Below, one piece after another: positions 25,082 through 33,466 of a stretch of DNA of 64,000 nt (positions are counted from its first letter, which is position 1; the number at the start of each line of letters is the position of its first letter). The DNA is from Myroides indicus (GTDB lineage: Bacteria > Bacteroidota > Bacteroidia > Flavobacteriales > Flavobacteriaceae), in assembly GCF_004364575.1 (NCBI RefSeq), contig NZ_SOAG01000002.1, positions 89,133-153,132 of the forward strand. Direction: 5' to 3'. The notes below the pieces were generated by a model, which was given only the letters and a program-made list of their open reading frames with translations, made no database searches and was not told the DNA's origin. The position numbers and the translations under genes were made by a program.

Positions 25082-26026
25082 ATGAGAAAGTTTGTACATT
25101 TAATTTTAGGAGTATTCTTTTTTACTTCTTGTGCCAATCAAAATTATTGGTTTTTACCAAAACAGTCTATTGATGTTTACACAAAAAAACAAGGAATTCT
25201 TGTATATAATCAGGATACGGTTCGCGTTAAAAAGACTTTTTCAATTTTAAATGAATATAAAAAAACACTAAATGTATCAAGGAGCAAGGATCCGCTTAAT
25301 ATCCGTTTTATTGATGATGAAGGTTTGACAAAAGACTATGTTTTATTGCCTAAACTCTTAGCTCCTGATTATGAAGATCCGCCAAAGGATAAAAGTTATG
25401 CTTATCCTTCTTATATAGTGAAATCAACAAAGAAAGATACGCTTGCTTTGAAAAGGAAAGCTTTTGAAGTACCCGAAAAAGGTTCTGTGTATTTGAACGT
25501 TTCAGTACCTGAAGTAAATTCTTTTGAGTTTACACCTAAAGGCGAAACAACGAAAACCAATACCGGCTTTTTGGGAATATCTTTGGGAGTTGATTATTAC
25601 CATTCTCAAAAACAATTTTTTAACCTGAGCGTGTATACTGCCATGGATTTTTTTCTTCCTTTTCCGGTACCTTTTGATTATGATACAGAGCAGGATTACG
25701 AAGTGCTTTCTTCGAGCTATATATCCCTATCTAACAATCATAGATTAAAAAGATTTACTTTTGGATATGGTTTGGTTTTTTCACAAAATGGATATTCTAT
25801 TGATTATGGGGATAATTCATTAAATATTGAGGTTCCAAAAAAAGATTCAGAATATATAAAACACATTGCTTTTGGAAATACATTTTCAGCATACTATCAA
25901 TTGAGAAAATCGCTACATATTGGCGTTATTTACAGACCAACCTATTATCGTCCTAATCTTACTCAAAAATTCGGATATGAACATTTGATAAGTGTTGACT
26001 TTATGTGGAAAATTAAATTGAAATAA
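25082..26026 (+). CDS. Lipoprotein with a C-terminal barrel-like region
   Basis: About 314 aa from ATG 25082, chosen over the TTG at 25019 because MRKFVHLILGVFFFTSCAN is then a clean lipoprotein signal. Residues of about 20-160 are a polar domain of unknown type. From about 165 the sequence has alternating aromatic/hydrophobic strands (GFLGISLGVDYYHS, FNLSVYTAMDFFLPF, HIGVIYRPTYYRP) ending VDFMWKIKLK, resembling a small outer-membrane barrel. Function not recognised. It is monocistronic, convergent with the DUF4136 gene across a long palindromic terminator. Confidence 0.65.
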   Translation: MRKFVHLILGVFFFTSCANQNYWFLPKQSIDVYTKKQGILVYNQDTVRVKKTFSILNEYKKTLNVSRSKDPLNIRFIDDEGLTKDYVLLPKLLAPDYEDPPKDKSYAYPSYIVKSTKKDTLALKRKAFEVPEKGSVYLNVSVPEVNSFEFTPKGETTKTNTGFLGISLGVDYYHSQKQFFNLSVYTAMDFFLPFPVPFDYDTEQDYEVLSSSYISLSNNHRLKRFTFGYGLVFSQNGYSIDYGDNSLNIEVPKKDSEYIKHIAFGNTFSAYYQLRKSLHIGVIYRPTYYRPNLTQKFGYEHLISVDFMWKIKLK

Positions 26027-26132
26027 ATAAAAAATTAAAGCTTGTTGTTGAGCTATTTTCTTCTATTTTGATTGTGTTTATTTTTATTTCTCTATTCTAG
26101 TAATGAGTTTAGAAATAGCAAAAATTGATTTA

Positions 26133-26188
26133 AAAAATAGTTATAAAAGCCTGTGATTTTAAAATCACAGGCTTTTATAACTATTTTT
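26133..26188. terminator. 56-bp perfect palindrome, bidirectional terminator
   Basis: 28-bp arms meeting without a spacer (26133-26160 / 26161-26188), core AAGCCTGTGATTTT. The right arm includes the stop codon of the minus-strand DUF4136 gene. A5/T5 runs flank the ends, serving both convergent genes. Confidence 0.8.
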
Positions 26189-26726
26189 CTACGGGAAATT
26201 TGGCTAATATTTTTTGAACAAATTCCTGAATTTTTTTCTCTTTTTGTTCTGTTTTAGAACTGTTGCTGAGATAACCCGTTCCAACTCCCTGCCATACCAA
26301 TGATTTTTTTTGAGTATCTAAAATATCAATGTAAAGCATTCCTTCGGTTGATGTGGTCACCATTGTTCGGGAAGGTCCCCAATAAGGATGCCATCCCCAG
26401 CCATAACCCCAAGGAGAATAAAAGAAATTGTTATTGGTAATATTTACCTGCTCCTGTGCTTTAGTGAAGATATTGATTAGAAAATCAGGGTTTTGGTCTG
26501 TCTTCACAAATCCCTTTGCAGTCAATTCCTGATCAATAGCATTCAAAATTCTTTTTTTGTCCAGGTCATTTAGTTTTACCTGATCTATTCCTTCTTTAAA
26601 AAAGGCAAAAGTTTTGTATTGATTAAAATCGACATCTTTGTCGTAATCAGAAGTAACTCGTATACTGCTGCACGATACCAAAAAGAGTAATATGGCAGCT
26701 GTTGAGAAAAATCTTGTAATTTTCAT
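26181..26726 (-). CDS. DUF4136 lipoprotein
   Basis: 181 aa. Lipoprotein signal MKITRFFSTAAILLFLVSCSS, then the DUF4136 pattern: DYDKDVDFNQYKTFAFF, a helix LNDLDKKRILNAIDQELTAKGF, PDFLINIFTKAQEQV, a Trp/Gly/Tyr-rich insert (SPWGYGWGWHPYWG), and GMLYIDILDTQKKSLVWQGV. The family is common in Bacteroidetes envelopes; function unknown. The stop codon lies inside the right arm of the palindromic terminator. Confidence 0.9.
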   Translation of the reverse strand: MKITRFFSTAAILLFLVSCSSIRVTSDYDKDVDFNQYKTFAFFKEGIDQVKLNDLDKKRILNAIDQELTAKGFVKTDQNPDFLINIFTKAQEQVNITNNNFFYSPWGYGWGWHPYWGPSRTMVTTSTEGMLYIDILDTQKKSLVWQGVGTGYLSNSSKTEQKEKKIQEFVQKILAKFPVEK

Positions 26727-26833
26727 AGTATTCTTTTTTATTGGTTTGCAATCTTTTATCTATCAGGTTGAGAGTTTTACTAGGGTATTTTTTCAACATG
26801 ATTTTATTGTTTTCGTAACAGCAAAATAAACTG

Positions 26834-28813
26834 TTACATCAATTTTTCATCTACACTAAAAGGCAAAGTTACTTTTAACAAAGGCTCGCTTTCCATGGCT
26901 CTTTTTATAGCAAAAACAGCTTCCTCATTTCTCGCCCAAGAACGACGGGCAATACCGTTATTTACGTCCCAGAATAGCATTGATTTTAAACGTTTTTCTG
27001 CTTCATCCGTTCCGTCAAGAAGCATGCCAAAACCACCATTAATTACTTCGCCCCAGCCAACACCGCCGCCATTGTGTATAGATACCCAGGTTGCGCCCCG
27101 GAAACTGTCCCCGATTACATTGTGAATTGCCATATCCGCAGTAAATTTTGAACCGTCATAAATATTTGAAGTTTCGCGATAGGGAGAATCTGTACCGGAC
27201 ACATCATGGTGATCTCTGCCTAATACAACCGGACCTATTATTCCGGCTTTTACAGCATTGTTAAAAGCTTCTGCGATTTTAATTCTGCCTTCAGCATCGG
27301 CATAAAGGATACGGGCTTGTGATCCGACAACCAGTTTATTTTGCTGTGCTCCTTTTATCCACTGAATATTATCAGCCATTTGCTGTTGAATTTCTTTTGG
27401 AGAGTTTTTCATCATTTCTTCCAAAACCTCACAGGCTATTTCATCTGTTTTTTGTAAATCTTCCGGTTTTCCCGAAGTACAAACCCATCGGAAAGGTCCG
27501 AAACCATAGTCAAAGCACATCGGACCCATAATGTCCTGTACATAGCTCGGATATTTAAAGTCTATTCCATTATCTGCCATTACATCTGCGCCAGCTCTCG
27601 AAGCTTCTAATAAAAAGGCATTCCCGTAGTCAAAGAAATATGTTCCTTTGGCGGTGTGTTTATTAATAGCAGCTGCCTGACGGCGAAGTGATTCTTGTAC
27701 GTGATCTTTAAATTTGCCGGGGTTTTCTGCCATCATTTGATTGGCTTCCTCAAAGCTTAATCCAACCGGGTAATAGCCCCCTGCCCATGGATTGTGGAGC
27801 GAAGTCTGATCAGATCCTAAATCGATATAAACGTTTTCTGCATCAAATTTTTCCCATACATCAACAATATTTCCATCGTAGGCAATTGATACTACTTCTT
27901 TGTTTTCTTTTGCTTTCTTTACGCGGGCAACCAATTCGTCAAGATCAGAAATTACTTCATCTACCCATCCTTGTTCGTGTCGTTTATAAGTTGCTGCAGA
28001 ATTAACTTCGGCTGTTACAGAAACAACTCCTGCAATGTTTCCTGCTTTGGGCTGCGCACCACTCATTCCGCCTAGTCCGGCAGTAACAAAAAGCTTGCCT
28101 TGAGTGCCTTTGTCATCAATTTTACGGCAGCCGTTTAAAACGGTAATGGTTGTGCCGTGAACAATGCCCTGCGGACCTATATACATATAACTTCCCGCTG
28201 TCATTTGTCCGTATTGGGTTACGCCCATAGCATTGAATTTTTCCCAATCATCCGGCTTGGAATAATTAGGAATCATCATGCCATTGGTAACCACTACACG
28301 GGGAGCATTTTCGTGAGAAGGGAATAATCCCATCGGATGCCCGGAATACATGACCAGTGTTTGCTGATCTGTCATTTCAGAAAGGTACTTCATCGTTAAT
28401 AGATATTGTGCCCAGTTTTGAAAAACAGCTCCATTTCCGCCGTAAGTAATTAGTTCGTGCGGATGTTGTGCTACCGCATAATCCAGATTATTCTGAATCA
28501 TTAACATAATTGATTTTGCTTGTTGTGAATTACCCGGATATTCCTCAATCGGACGGGCGTACATTTTGTAATCTGGACGGAATCTGTACATGTAAATTCT
28601 GCCATATGTTTCAAGTTCTTCTTTAAATTCGGGTAATAAAACAGTGTGATGCTTAGGGTCAAAGTAGCGCAAAGCATTTTTTAAGGCGAGTTTTTTCTCG
28701 TCTTTCGATAAAATCTCTTTTCGTTTCGGTGCGTGATTTATTGTTTTATCATATTCTTTTTGAGGGGGTAACTCATTCGGAATTCCTTGTTTTATAAGCT
28801 CTTGAAATGTCAT
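26834..28813 (-). CDS. hutU: Urocanate hydratase (long Bacteroidetes form)
   Basis: 659 aa, about 100 residues longer than proteobacterial HutU, as is usual in Bacteroidetes. It converts urocanate to imidazolonepropionate in histidine breakdown, using NAD+ as cofactor. Recognisable segments: YGGNGAVFQNWAQYLLTMKY, VTQYGQMTAGSYMYIGPQGI, GLGGMSGAQPKAGNIAG (dinucleotide-binding region), DQTSLHNPWAGGYYPVG and VSIHNGGGVGWGEVINGGFG. No hutH, hutI or hutG lies beside it, so the pathway genes are dispersed. Start codon MTFQEL is the only good one. Confidence 0.96.
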   Translation of the reverse strand: MTFQELIKQGIPNELPPQKEYDKTINHAPKRKEILSKDEKKLALKNALRYFDPKHHTVLLPEFKEELETYGRIYMYRFRPDYKMYARPIEEYPGNSQQAKSIMLMIQNNLDYAVAQHPHELITYGGNGAVFQNWAQYLLTMKYLSEMTDQQTLVMYSGHPMGLFPSHENAPRVVVTNGMMIPNYSKPDDWEKFNAMGVTQYGQMTAGSYMYIGPQGIVHGTTITVLNGCRKIDDKGTQGKLFVTAGLGGMSGAQPKAGNIAGVVSVTAEVNSAATYKRHEQGWVDEVISDLDELVARVKKAKENKEVVSIAYDGNIVDVWEKFDAENVYIDLGSDQTSLHNPWAGGYYPVGLSFEEANQMMAENPGKFKDHVQESLRRQAAAINKHTAKGTYFFDYGNAFLLEASRAGADVMADNGIDFKYPSYVQDIMGPMCFDYGFGPFRWVCTSGKPEDLQKTDEIACEVLEEMMKNSPKEIQQQMADNIQWIKGAQQNKLVVGSQARILYADAEGRIKIAEAFNNAVKAGIIGPVVLGRDHHDVSGTDSPYRETSNIYDGSKFTADMAIHNVIGDSFRGATWVSIHNGGGVGWGEVINGGFGMLLDGTDEAEKRLKSMLFWDVNNGIARRSWARNEEAVFAIKRAMESEPLLKVTLPFSVDEKLM

Positions 28814-28980
28814 TTTATTTAAATTATTTAAGTGTTTTTTAGACTGAAAATAAAAGTCTAATACTTAGTTTTGTATTTTTATATGAAGTCTGAAAAATAA
28901 GCATTTTTAGGCAAGAAAAATACTAAGGAATGCTTAAAAATTTACAGACCAATCAAAAGGTGTAAGTCAAGGAGAGCAAA

Positions 28981-29301
28981 GTGGTAGTTGTATTCAGATA
29001 TATCGTTCCCCGAAATTTCAGTGGAATTGCGCTGTATCCGTTTGTTTTCGTGCGAAATGAAAAGGATAAAACGCCTGTATTTATAAATCACGAAAAAATC
29101 CATTTAAAACAGCAGTTAGAGCTTTTTATAGTTGTTTTTTATCTGTGGTATGACGTTGAGTTTTTGTTTAAATACATAAAATATAAAGATAGTTATCAGG
29201 CATACAGAAATATTTGTTTTGAAAGAGAAGCCTATCTTTACGAAGTACAATCAGATTATTTAAAAACGAGAAAAGCTTTTTCTTTTCTTAAATTTGTATA
29301 G
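28981..29301 (+). CDS. Small membrane-associated protein with an HEXXH motif
   Basis: 106 aa, starting at GTG (no in-frame ATG nearby). It has NHEKIHLKQQLEL, a zinc-metallopeptidase-like HEXXH, followed by a hydrophobic stretch (FIVVFYLWYDVEF) and then CFEREAYLYE, where a Glu could be a third metal ligand. That arrangement suggests a minimal membrane-linked peptidase fold, but I do not know a characterised family. Its stop codon lies 5 bp upstream of the ATG of the PLP-enzyme gene, so the two are co-transcribed. Confidence 0.6.
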   Translation: MVVVFRYIVPRNFSGIALYPFVFVRNEKDKTPVFINHEKIHLKQQLELFIVVFYLWYDVEFLFKYIKYKDSYQAYRNICFEREAYLYEVQSDYLKTRKAFSFLKFV

Positions 29302-29305
29302 CTAT

Positions 29306-30187
29306 ATGTTTGATAACGAATTTGTTTTTAATCAAAAATCGGGAATTGATTTTCCTAACGATGTTCAACTATACGTTAAGCGCGAGGATTTGCTTCATGC
29401 AGAAGTATCGGGAAATAAATTTAGAAAACTGAAGTACAATATTTTAAAAGCAAAAGAAAAAGGGTATGAAAAGTTGCTGACTTTTGGCGGAGCATATTCC
29501 AATCACATTGCAGCAACTGCAGCAGCAGGGAGAATTTTTGACATAGCCACCGTTGGCGTTATAAGAGGAGAGGAACTTTTATATAACTATATGAAAAACC
29601 CTACGTTGTTTAAAGCACAACAAGATGGAATGGTATTTGAATTTGTAAGCAGAGAGCAATATCGTTATAAAACAAAAGATGCTTTTATTGATTTTTTAAA
29701 CCACAAGTATGGAGATTTTTACCTGATTCCGGAAGGAGGAACTAATGGAGAGGCAATAAAGGGGACAGAAGAAATATTAAAAGAGGAAGATGCCGTGTTT
29801 GATTTTATTTGTGTGCCGGTAGGAACCGGAGGAACAATATCCGGGATAATTAACCGTTCTTTTGAAAATCAATGCGTTTTGGGATTTCCTGCTTTAAAAG
29901 GAGATTTTTTATTCGAAGATATTCGTAAATTTGTAAACAAAACCAATTGGGATTTAATTTTGGATTATCATTTTGGAGGATACGCCAAATATAACAATGA
30001 GCTTTTGGACTTTATTAATAATTTTCAAACGCAAACACAAATTAGGTTGGATCCGGTTTATACCGGAAAGATGATGTATGGAATAACAGATTTAATCCAA
30101 AAGGGATTTTTTAAAAAAGGAAGTAAAATTTTAGCAATTCACACAGGTGGGTTGCAAGGTTGGAATGATAGTATAAAACTGAAATAA
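29306..30187 (+). CDS. PLP-dependent enzyme, ACC deaminase / D-cysteine desulfhydrase family
   Basis: About 293 aa from ATG 29306 (a TTG four codons earlier is less likely). Fold-type II PLP enzyme: VKREDLLHAEVSGNKFRKLK with the Schiff-base candidate Lys38, LTFGGAYSNHIAATAAAGR (Ser/Asn contacting the carboxylate), IPEGGTNGEAIKGTEE, VPVGTGGTISGI (phosphate loop) and ILAIHTGGLQGW. The family includes 1-aminocyclopropane-1-carboxylate deaminase and D-cysteine desulfhydrase; the sequence alone does not fix the substrate. It is part of a short run of plus-strand genes with the HEXXH protein, the glucosaminidase and hemL. Confidence 0.9.
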   Translation: MFDNEFVFNQKSGIDFPNDVQLYVKREDLLHAEVSGNKFRKLKYNILKAKEKGYEKLLTFGGAYSNHIAATAAAGRIFDIATVGVIRGEELLYNYMKNPTLFKAQQDGMVFEFVSREQYRYKTKDAFIDFLNHKYGDFYLIPEGGTNGEAIKGTEEILKEEDAVFDFICVPVGTGGTISGIINRSFENQCVLGFPALKGDFLFEDIRKFVNKTNWDLILDYHFGGYAKYNNELLDFINNFQTQTQIRLDPVYTGKMMYGITDLIQKGFFKKGSKILAIHTGGLQGWNDSIKLK

Positions 30188-30193
30188 TTTTTT

Positions 30194-31081
30194 ATGTATA
30201 AGCATATTCTGTTTTTATTGTGTTGTTTGGCTATTGTTGGCTGTTCTTCTAAAAGAAGTACATTGACAGGTAAAAAAATTAAGGAGAGAGAGCTGGTTTC
30301 TAAGGAGCGCTACCGACAAGAGTTGAGAAACGGAGAGTTGAAAAAAACTGAACTTGGCAAGAAAAAAGATTCAGAAATTTTAGAAGCTACTTCCAGATTG
30401 TCTGTAACTACGGATATGATCAGAGATTATATTGTAAAATACAGAAGTACAGCTCAATATAATATGCGTGAACACGGAATCCCGGCAAGTATTACATTGG
30501 CACAAGGCGTTTTAGAATCCGGTTCCGGACAGGGAACGCTAAGCCGAAATGCCAACAACCATTTTGGAATAAAATGTCATAAAGAATGGGATGGACCATC
30601 GGTACGACACACCGATGACGCGCCGGATGAATGCTTCAGAAAATATGATAATCCGGAAGAATCATACAGAGATCACTCTTTGTTTTTGACGAGCAGAAGT
30701 AGATATAACAGTTTGTTTTTGCTGGACAAGGACGATTACAAAGGCTGGGCAAGGGGATTAAAAAAGGCAGGATATGCTACAGATCCTAAATATGCAGACA
30801 AACTAATCGGATTGATTGAGCGGTATTCTCTTTACGAGTACGATAGAGAAGTTTTAGGAAAAGATAAGTTGAATAAAGCAATAAAAGAAATTGATGCTAA
30901 TGACAAATTAGAAAACCCAAATGCAATAATTGCCTCAAAAGACGACTATCACGTTGTACAAAAAGGCGATACGCTTTATTCTATTTCAAAAAGATATAAT
31001 ATTTCCATTTCTGCTGTTCAGGAATTAAATAATTTATCAGGAAATGCTATATCTGTCGGACAAAAATTAAAATTAAGATAA
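30194..31081 (+). CDS. Glucosaminidase-LysM lipoprotein (peptidoglycan hydrolase)
   Basis: 295 aa. Lipoprotein signal [19 protein letters not shown]. Residues of about 75-210 are a mannosyl-glycoprotein endo-beta-N-acetylglucosaminidase (GH73-like) domain: [19 protein letters not shown] with the catalytic Glu, [39 protein letters not shown]. The C-terminal 45 residues are one LysM peptidoglycan-binding motif ([18 protein letters not shown]). It likely cuts glycan strands from the envelope side. It starts 6 bp after the PLP enzyme stop and ends 4 bp before hemL, so an operon is likely. Confidence 0.93.
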   Translation: MYKHILFLLCCLAIVGCSSKRSTLTGKKIKERELVSKERYRQELRNGELKKTELGKKKDSEILEATSRLSVTTDMIRDYIVKYRSTAQYNMREHGIPASITLAQGVLESGSGQGTLSRNANNHFGIKCHKEWDGPSVRHTDDAPDECFRKYDNPEESYRDHSLFLTSRSRYNSLFLLDKDDYKGWARGLKKAGYATDPKYADKLIGLIERYSLYEYDREVLGKDKLNKAIKEIDANDKLENPNAIIASKDDYHVVQKGDTLYSISKRYNISISAVQELNNLSGNAISVGQKLKLR

Positions 31082-31085
31082 CGGT

Positions 31086-32366
31086 ATGTTGTATCAGAGA
31101 AGTAGCCAGCTTTTTGCAGAAGCTGAAAAGGTAATTCCCGGAGGAGTAAATTCGCCCGTACGAGCTTTTAAATCCGTAGGTGGAACTCCTATCTATGTAA
31201 AAGAGGCAAAAGGAGCTTATTTATACGATGAAGACGGCAATCGTCTGATTGATTATATTAATTCGTGGGGTCCAATGATTTTAGGACATGCTTATCAGCC
31301 GGTAGTTGATGCTGTAGTCGAAAAAGCGAAATTAGGAACTTCTTTTGGAATGCCGACGGAGATAGAAACGCAAATTGCAGCATTAGCGGTTTCTATGGTG
31401 CCGAATGTTGATAAAATCCGCTTTGTAAATTCGGGAACAGAAGCATGTATGAGTGCGGTTCGTCTGGCAAGAGGATTTACAAAAAGAGAAAAAATAATTA
31501 AATTTAAAGGGTGTTATCACGGACATTCAGATTCTTTTCTAATACAGGCAGGAAGCGGTGCAGTGACTTTTGGGTCGCCTAACAGTCCCGGAGTTACGCA
31601 AGGAACGGCAAAAGACACCTTGCTGGCAACCTACAACGATTTGGAAAATGTAAAAATGATTTTAGAATCCAATCCAGGTGAAGTTGCGGCAATCATAATA
31701 GAACCGGTTGCGGGGAATATGGGTTGTATCCCTCCGCAAGAAGGATTTTTGCAAGGATTGCGCAGTTTGTGTGATGAACATGGAACACTTTTGATTTTTG
31801 ATGAGGTAATGACGGGATTTCGTTTGGCAAGGGGCGGAGCACAAGAACTTTTTGGTGTAAATGCAGATTTGGTTACATTTGGGAAAGTGATAGGTGGAGG
31901 ACTTCCGGTTGGTGCCTTTGCAGGAAGAGCAGAAATCATGGATTATCTGGCACCTGTTGGTCCGGTTTATCAAGCGGGTACGTTGTCTGGGAATCCTTTG
32001 GCTATGGCAGCAGGTTTGACGATGTTACAGGAAATTGAAAGAGACAAGAATCTGTTTAAAAGACTTGACGAAAAAACGGCTTATCTTGAAAAAGGAATCC
32101 GGAAAGTGTTGGAAGAAAAGCAAGTTCCGTTTACAATTAACAAAATAGGATCAATGATTTCAGTGTTTTTTGATATACGCGAAGTAGTAGATTTTGATAC
32201 TGCCGGATACGGAAATAATGAAACTTTTAAGAAGTTTTTTCATGGATTACTTGCCAACGGCGTGTACATTGCCCCTTCATCCTATGAAACGTGGTTTATA
32301 ACTGATGCGCTTACATATGATGATCTGGATTTTACAATTGGAGCAGTAGATAAGGTTTTTTCTTAA
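31086..32366 (+). CDS. hemL: Glutamate-1-semialdehyde 2,1-aminomutase
   Basis: 426 aa, normal family length. A PLP enzyme that makes 5-aminolevulinate from glutamate-1-semialdehyde in the C5 haem pathway. [20 protein letters not shown] opens the protein; [38 protein letters not shown] and [18 protein letters not shown] with the PLP Lys267 follow. It closes a plus-strand cluster and ends at a terminator shared with the convergent rnhB. Confidence 0.97.
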   Translation: MLYQRSSQLFAEAEKVIPGGVNSPVRAFKSVGGTPIYVKEAKGAYLYDEDGNRLIDYINSWGPMILGHAYQPVVDAVVEKAKLGTSFGMPTEIETQIAALAVSMVPNVDKIRFVNSGTEACMSAVRLARGFTKREKIIKFKGCYHGHSDSFLIQAGSGAVTFGSPNSPGVTQGTAKDTLLATYNDLENVKMILESNPGEVAAIIIEPVAGNMGCIPPQEGFLQGLRSLCDEHGTLLIFDEVMTGFRLARGGAQELFGVNADLVTFGKVIGGGLPVGAFAGRAEIMDYLAPVGPVYQAGTLSGNPLAMAAGLTMLQEIERDKNLFKRLDEKTAYLEKGIRKVLEEKQVPFTINKIGSMISVFFDIREVVDFDTAGYGNNETFKKFFHGLLANGVYIAPSSYETWFITDALTYDDLDFTIGAVDKVFS

Positions 32367-32387
32367 ACTAAAAATAAAAGGAGTAAT

Positions 32388-32422
32388 AAAGAAGAGGTTT
32401 TTTGCAAAAAAACCTCTTCTTT
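32388..32422. terminator. Bidirectional terminator between hemL and rnhB
   Basis: 16-bp arms (AAAGAAGAGGTTTTTT and its complement) with a 3-nt loop GCA; T-runs on both strands. Confidence 0.85.
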
Positions 32423-32476
32423 TACTTAGCAGTTAATTTTCTATAATAGCCGTTGTAAGTGGTGGAATTATATTTT

Positions 32477-33076
32477 CTAAAGTTCCAAACCCAATTGACC
32501 CGGCAGTAATTTAAATTTTTTCCGATGATATTTGCAAGGACCGTATTTTGTGATGGCAATACGGTGTTCTTTTGTAGGATAACCTTTGTTTTTCTTCCAG
32601 TTATACATTGGAAATTCTTCGTGGATTTTATTCATGTAATCATCCCGATAAGTTTTTGCCAGTATGGAGGCAGCTGCCAGACTCAAATATTTCATATCGC
32701 CTTTTACGATACATTGATGAAGAATATCGGGAATTGGGGTAAACTTGTTTCCGTCTACAATTAAAAATTCTGGTTGCGGATTTAGAGCTAAAACGGATTC
32801 CTGCATTCCTTGTATGGAAGCGTGTAAAATATTAATTTTTTCTATGGTGTCTTCGTAAATATGCGTGACTTTGTATGTAAGCGCTTTGTCTTCTATAAGC
32901 TCGCGAAGTTTGTACCGGAGTTGTGATGAAATTTTTTTGGAATCATTGATTTCCTCATTTTCAAAATCATCTGGTAATATAACGGCAGCTGCCGTGACCG
33001 GACCGGCAATACATCCTCTTCCGGCTTCATCTGTTCCGGCTTCGAAATTATAATTGGAAAATTTTTTAGAGAGCAT
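32477..33076 (-). CDS. rnhB: Ribonuclease HII
   Basis: 199 aa. It cleaves RNA in RNA-DNA hybrids and single ribonucleotides in DNA. The N-terminal [20 protein letters not shown] carries the first acidic catalytic pair (Asp16, Glu17), LIVDGNKF a further Asp, and [20 protein letters not shown] the last acidic site and Lys-rich helix. Length fits. A -7 element is 20 bp upstream. Confidence 0.96.
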   Translation of the reverse strand: MLSKKFSNYNFEAGTDEAGRGCIAGPVTAAAVILPDDFENEEINDSKKISSQLRYKLRELIEDKALTYKVTHIYEDTIEKINILHASIQGMQESVLALNPQPEFLIVDGNKFTPIPDILHQCIVKGDMKYLSLAAASILAKTYRDDYMNKIHEEFPMYNWKKNKGYPTKEHRIAITKYGPCKYHRKKFKLLPGQLGLEL

Positions 33077-33095
33077 ATTTGTAATTTGTGTCGTA

Positions 33096-33103
33096 CAAAA
33101 ATA
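33096..33103 (-). promoter_or_regulatory. -7 element for rnhB
   Basis: The minus strand reads TATTTTTG (TAnnTTTG), 19 bp before the ATG. Confidence 0.4.
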
Positions 33104-33433
33104 AAATTGTTAAGACGGATTAAAAAATAATAATTTCAAAAATTAGATTTTCATGATTAATTTTTTATGTTTCCTGCAAGTTAAATTTTTATTATCATTA
33201 AAAATACTTTCTTAAAGAATGGTATATTGATGTTAAACAAAAAGAGAGGCTGTATTACTGTTATAAAATATTGGGATTTAAAAATTATGCTTCTACTAAG
33301 TAGTGTTCTTAAAATTTAATTATTTTTATTTTATTTTGCTTATTTAACTTTTTTTATTCTTTATTTTTTTGATTTAGAAGTGTTTTCAATGTTAATAATT
33401 GCATATATGTAATTAATTTAAAGATTACTTTTT
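33104..33433. other. AT-rich intergenic stretch upstream of the first susC
   Basis: No gene or structured RNA recognised. It separates the divergent rnhB and first SusC genes and ends at the SusC -7 element. Confidence 0.55.
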
Positions 33434-33441
33434 TAAGTTTG
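33434..33441 (+). promoter_or_regulatory. -7 element of the first SusC/SusD unit
   Basis: TAAGTTTG (TAnnTTTG) 25 bp before the ATG, followed 3 bp later by ACTAACTAAT, a 10-mer also found at the second SusC gene. Confidence 0.55.
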
Positions 33442-33466
33442 CGGACTAACTAATTCAATTTAAATA

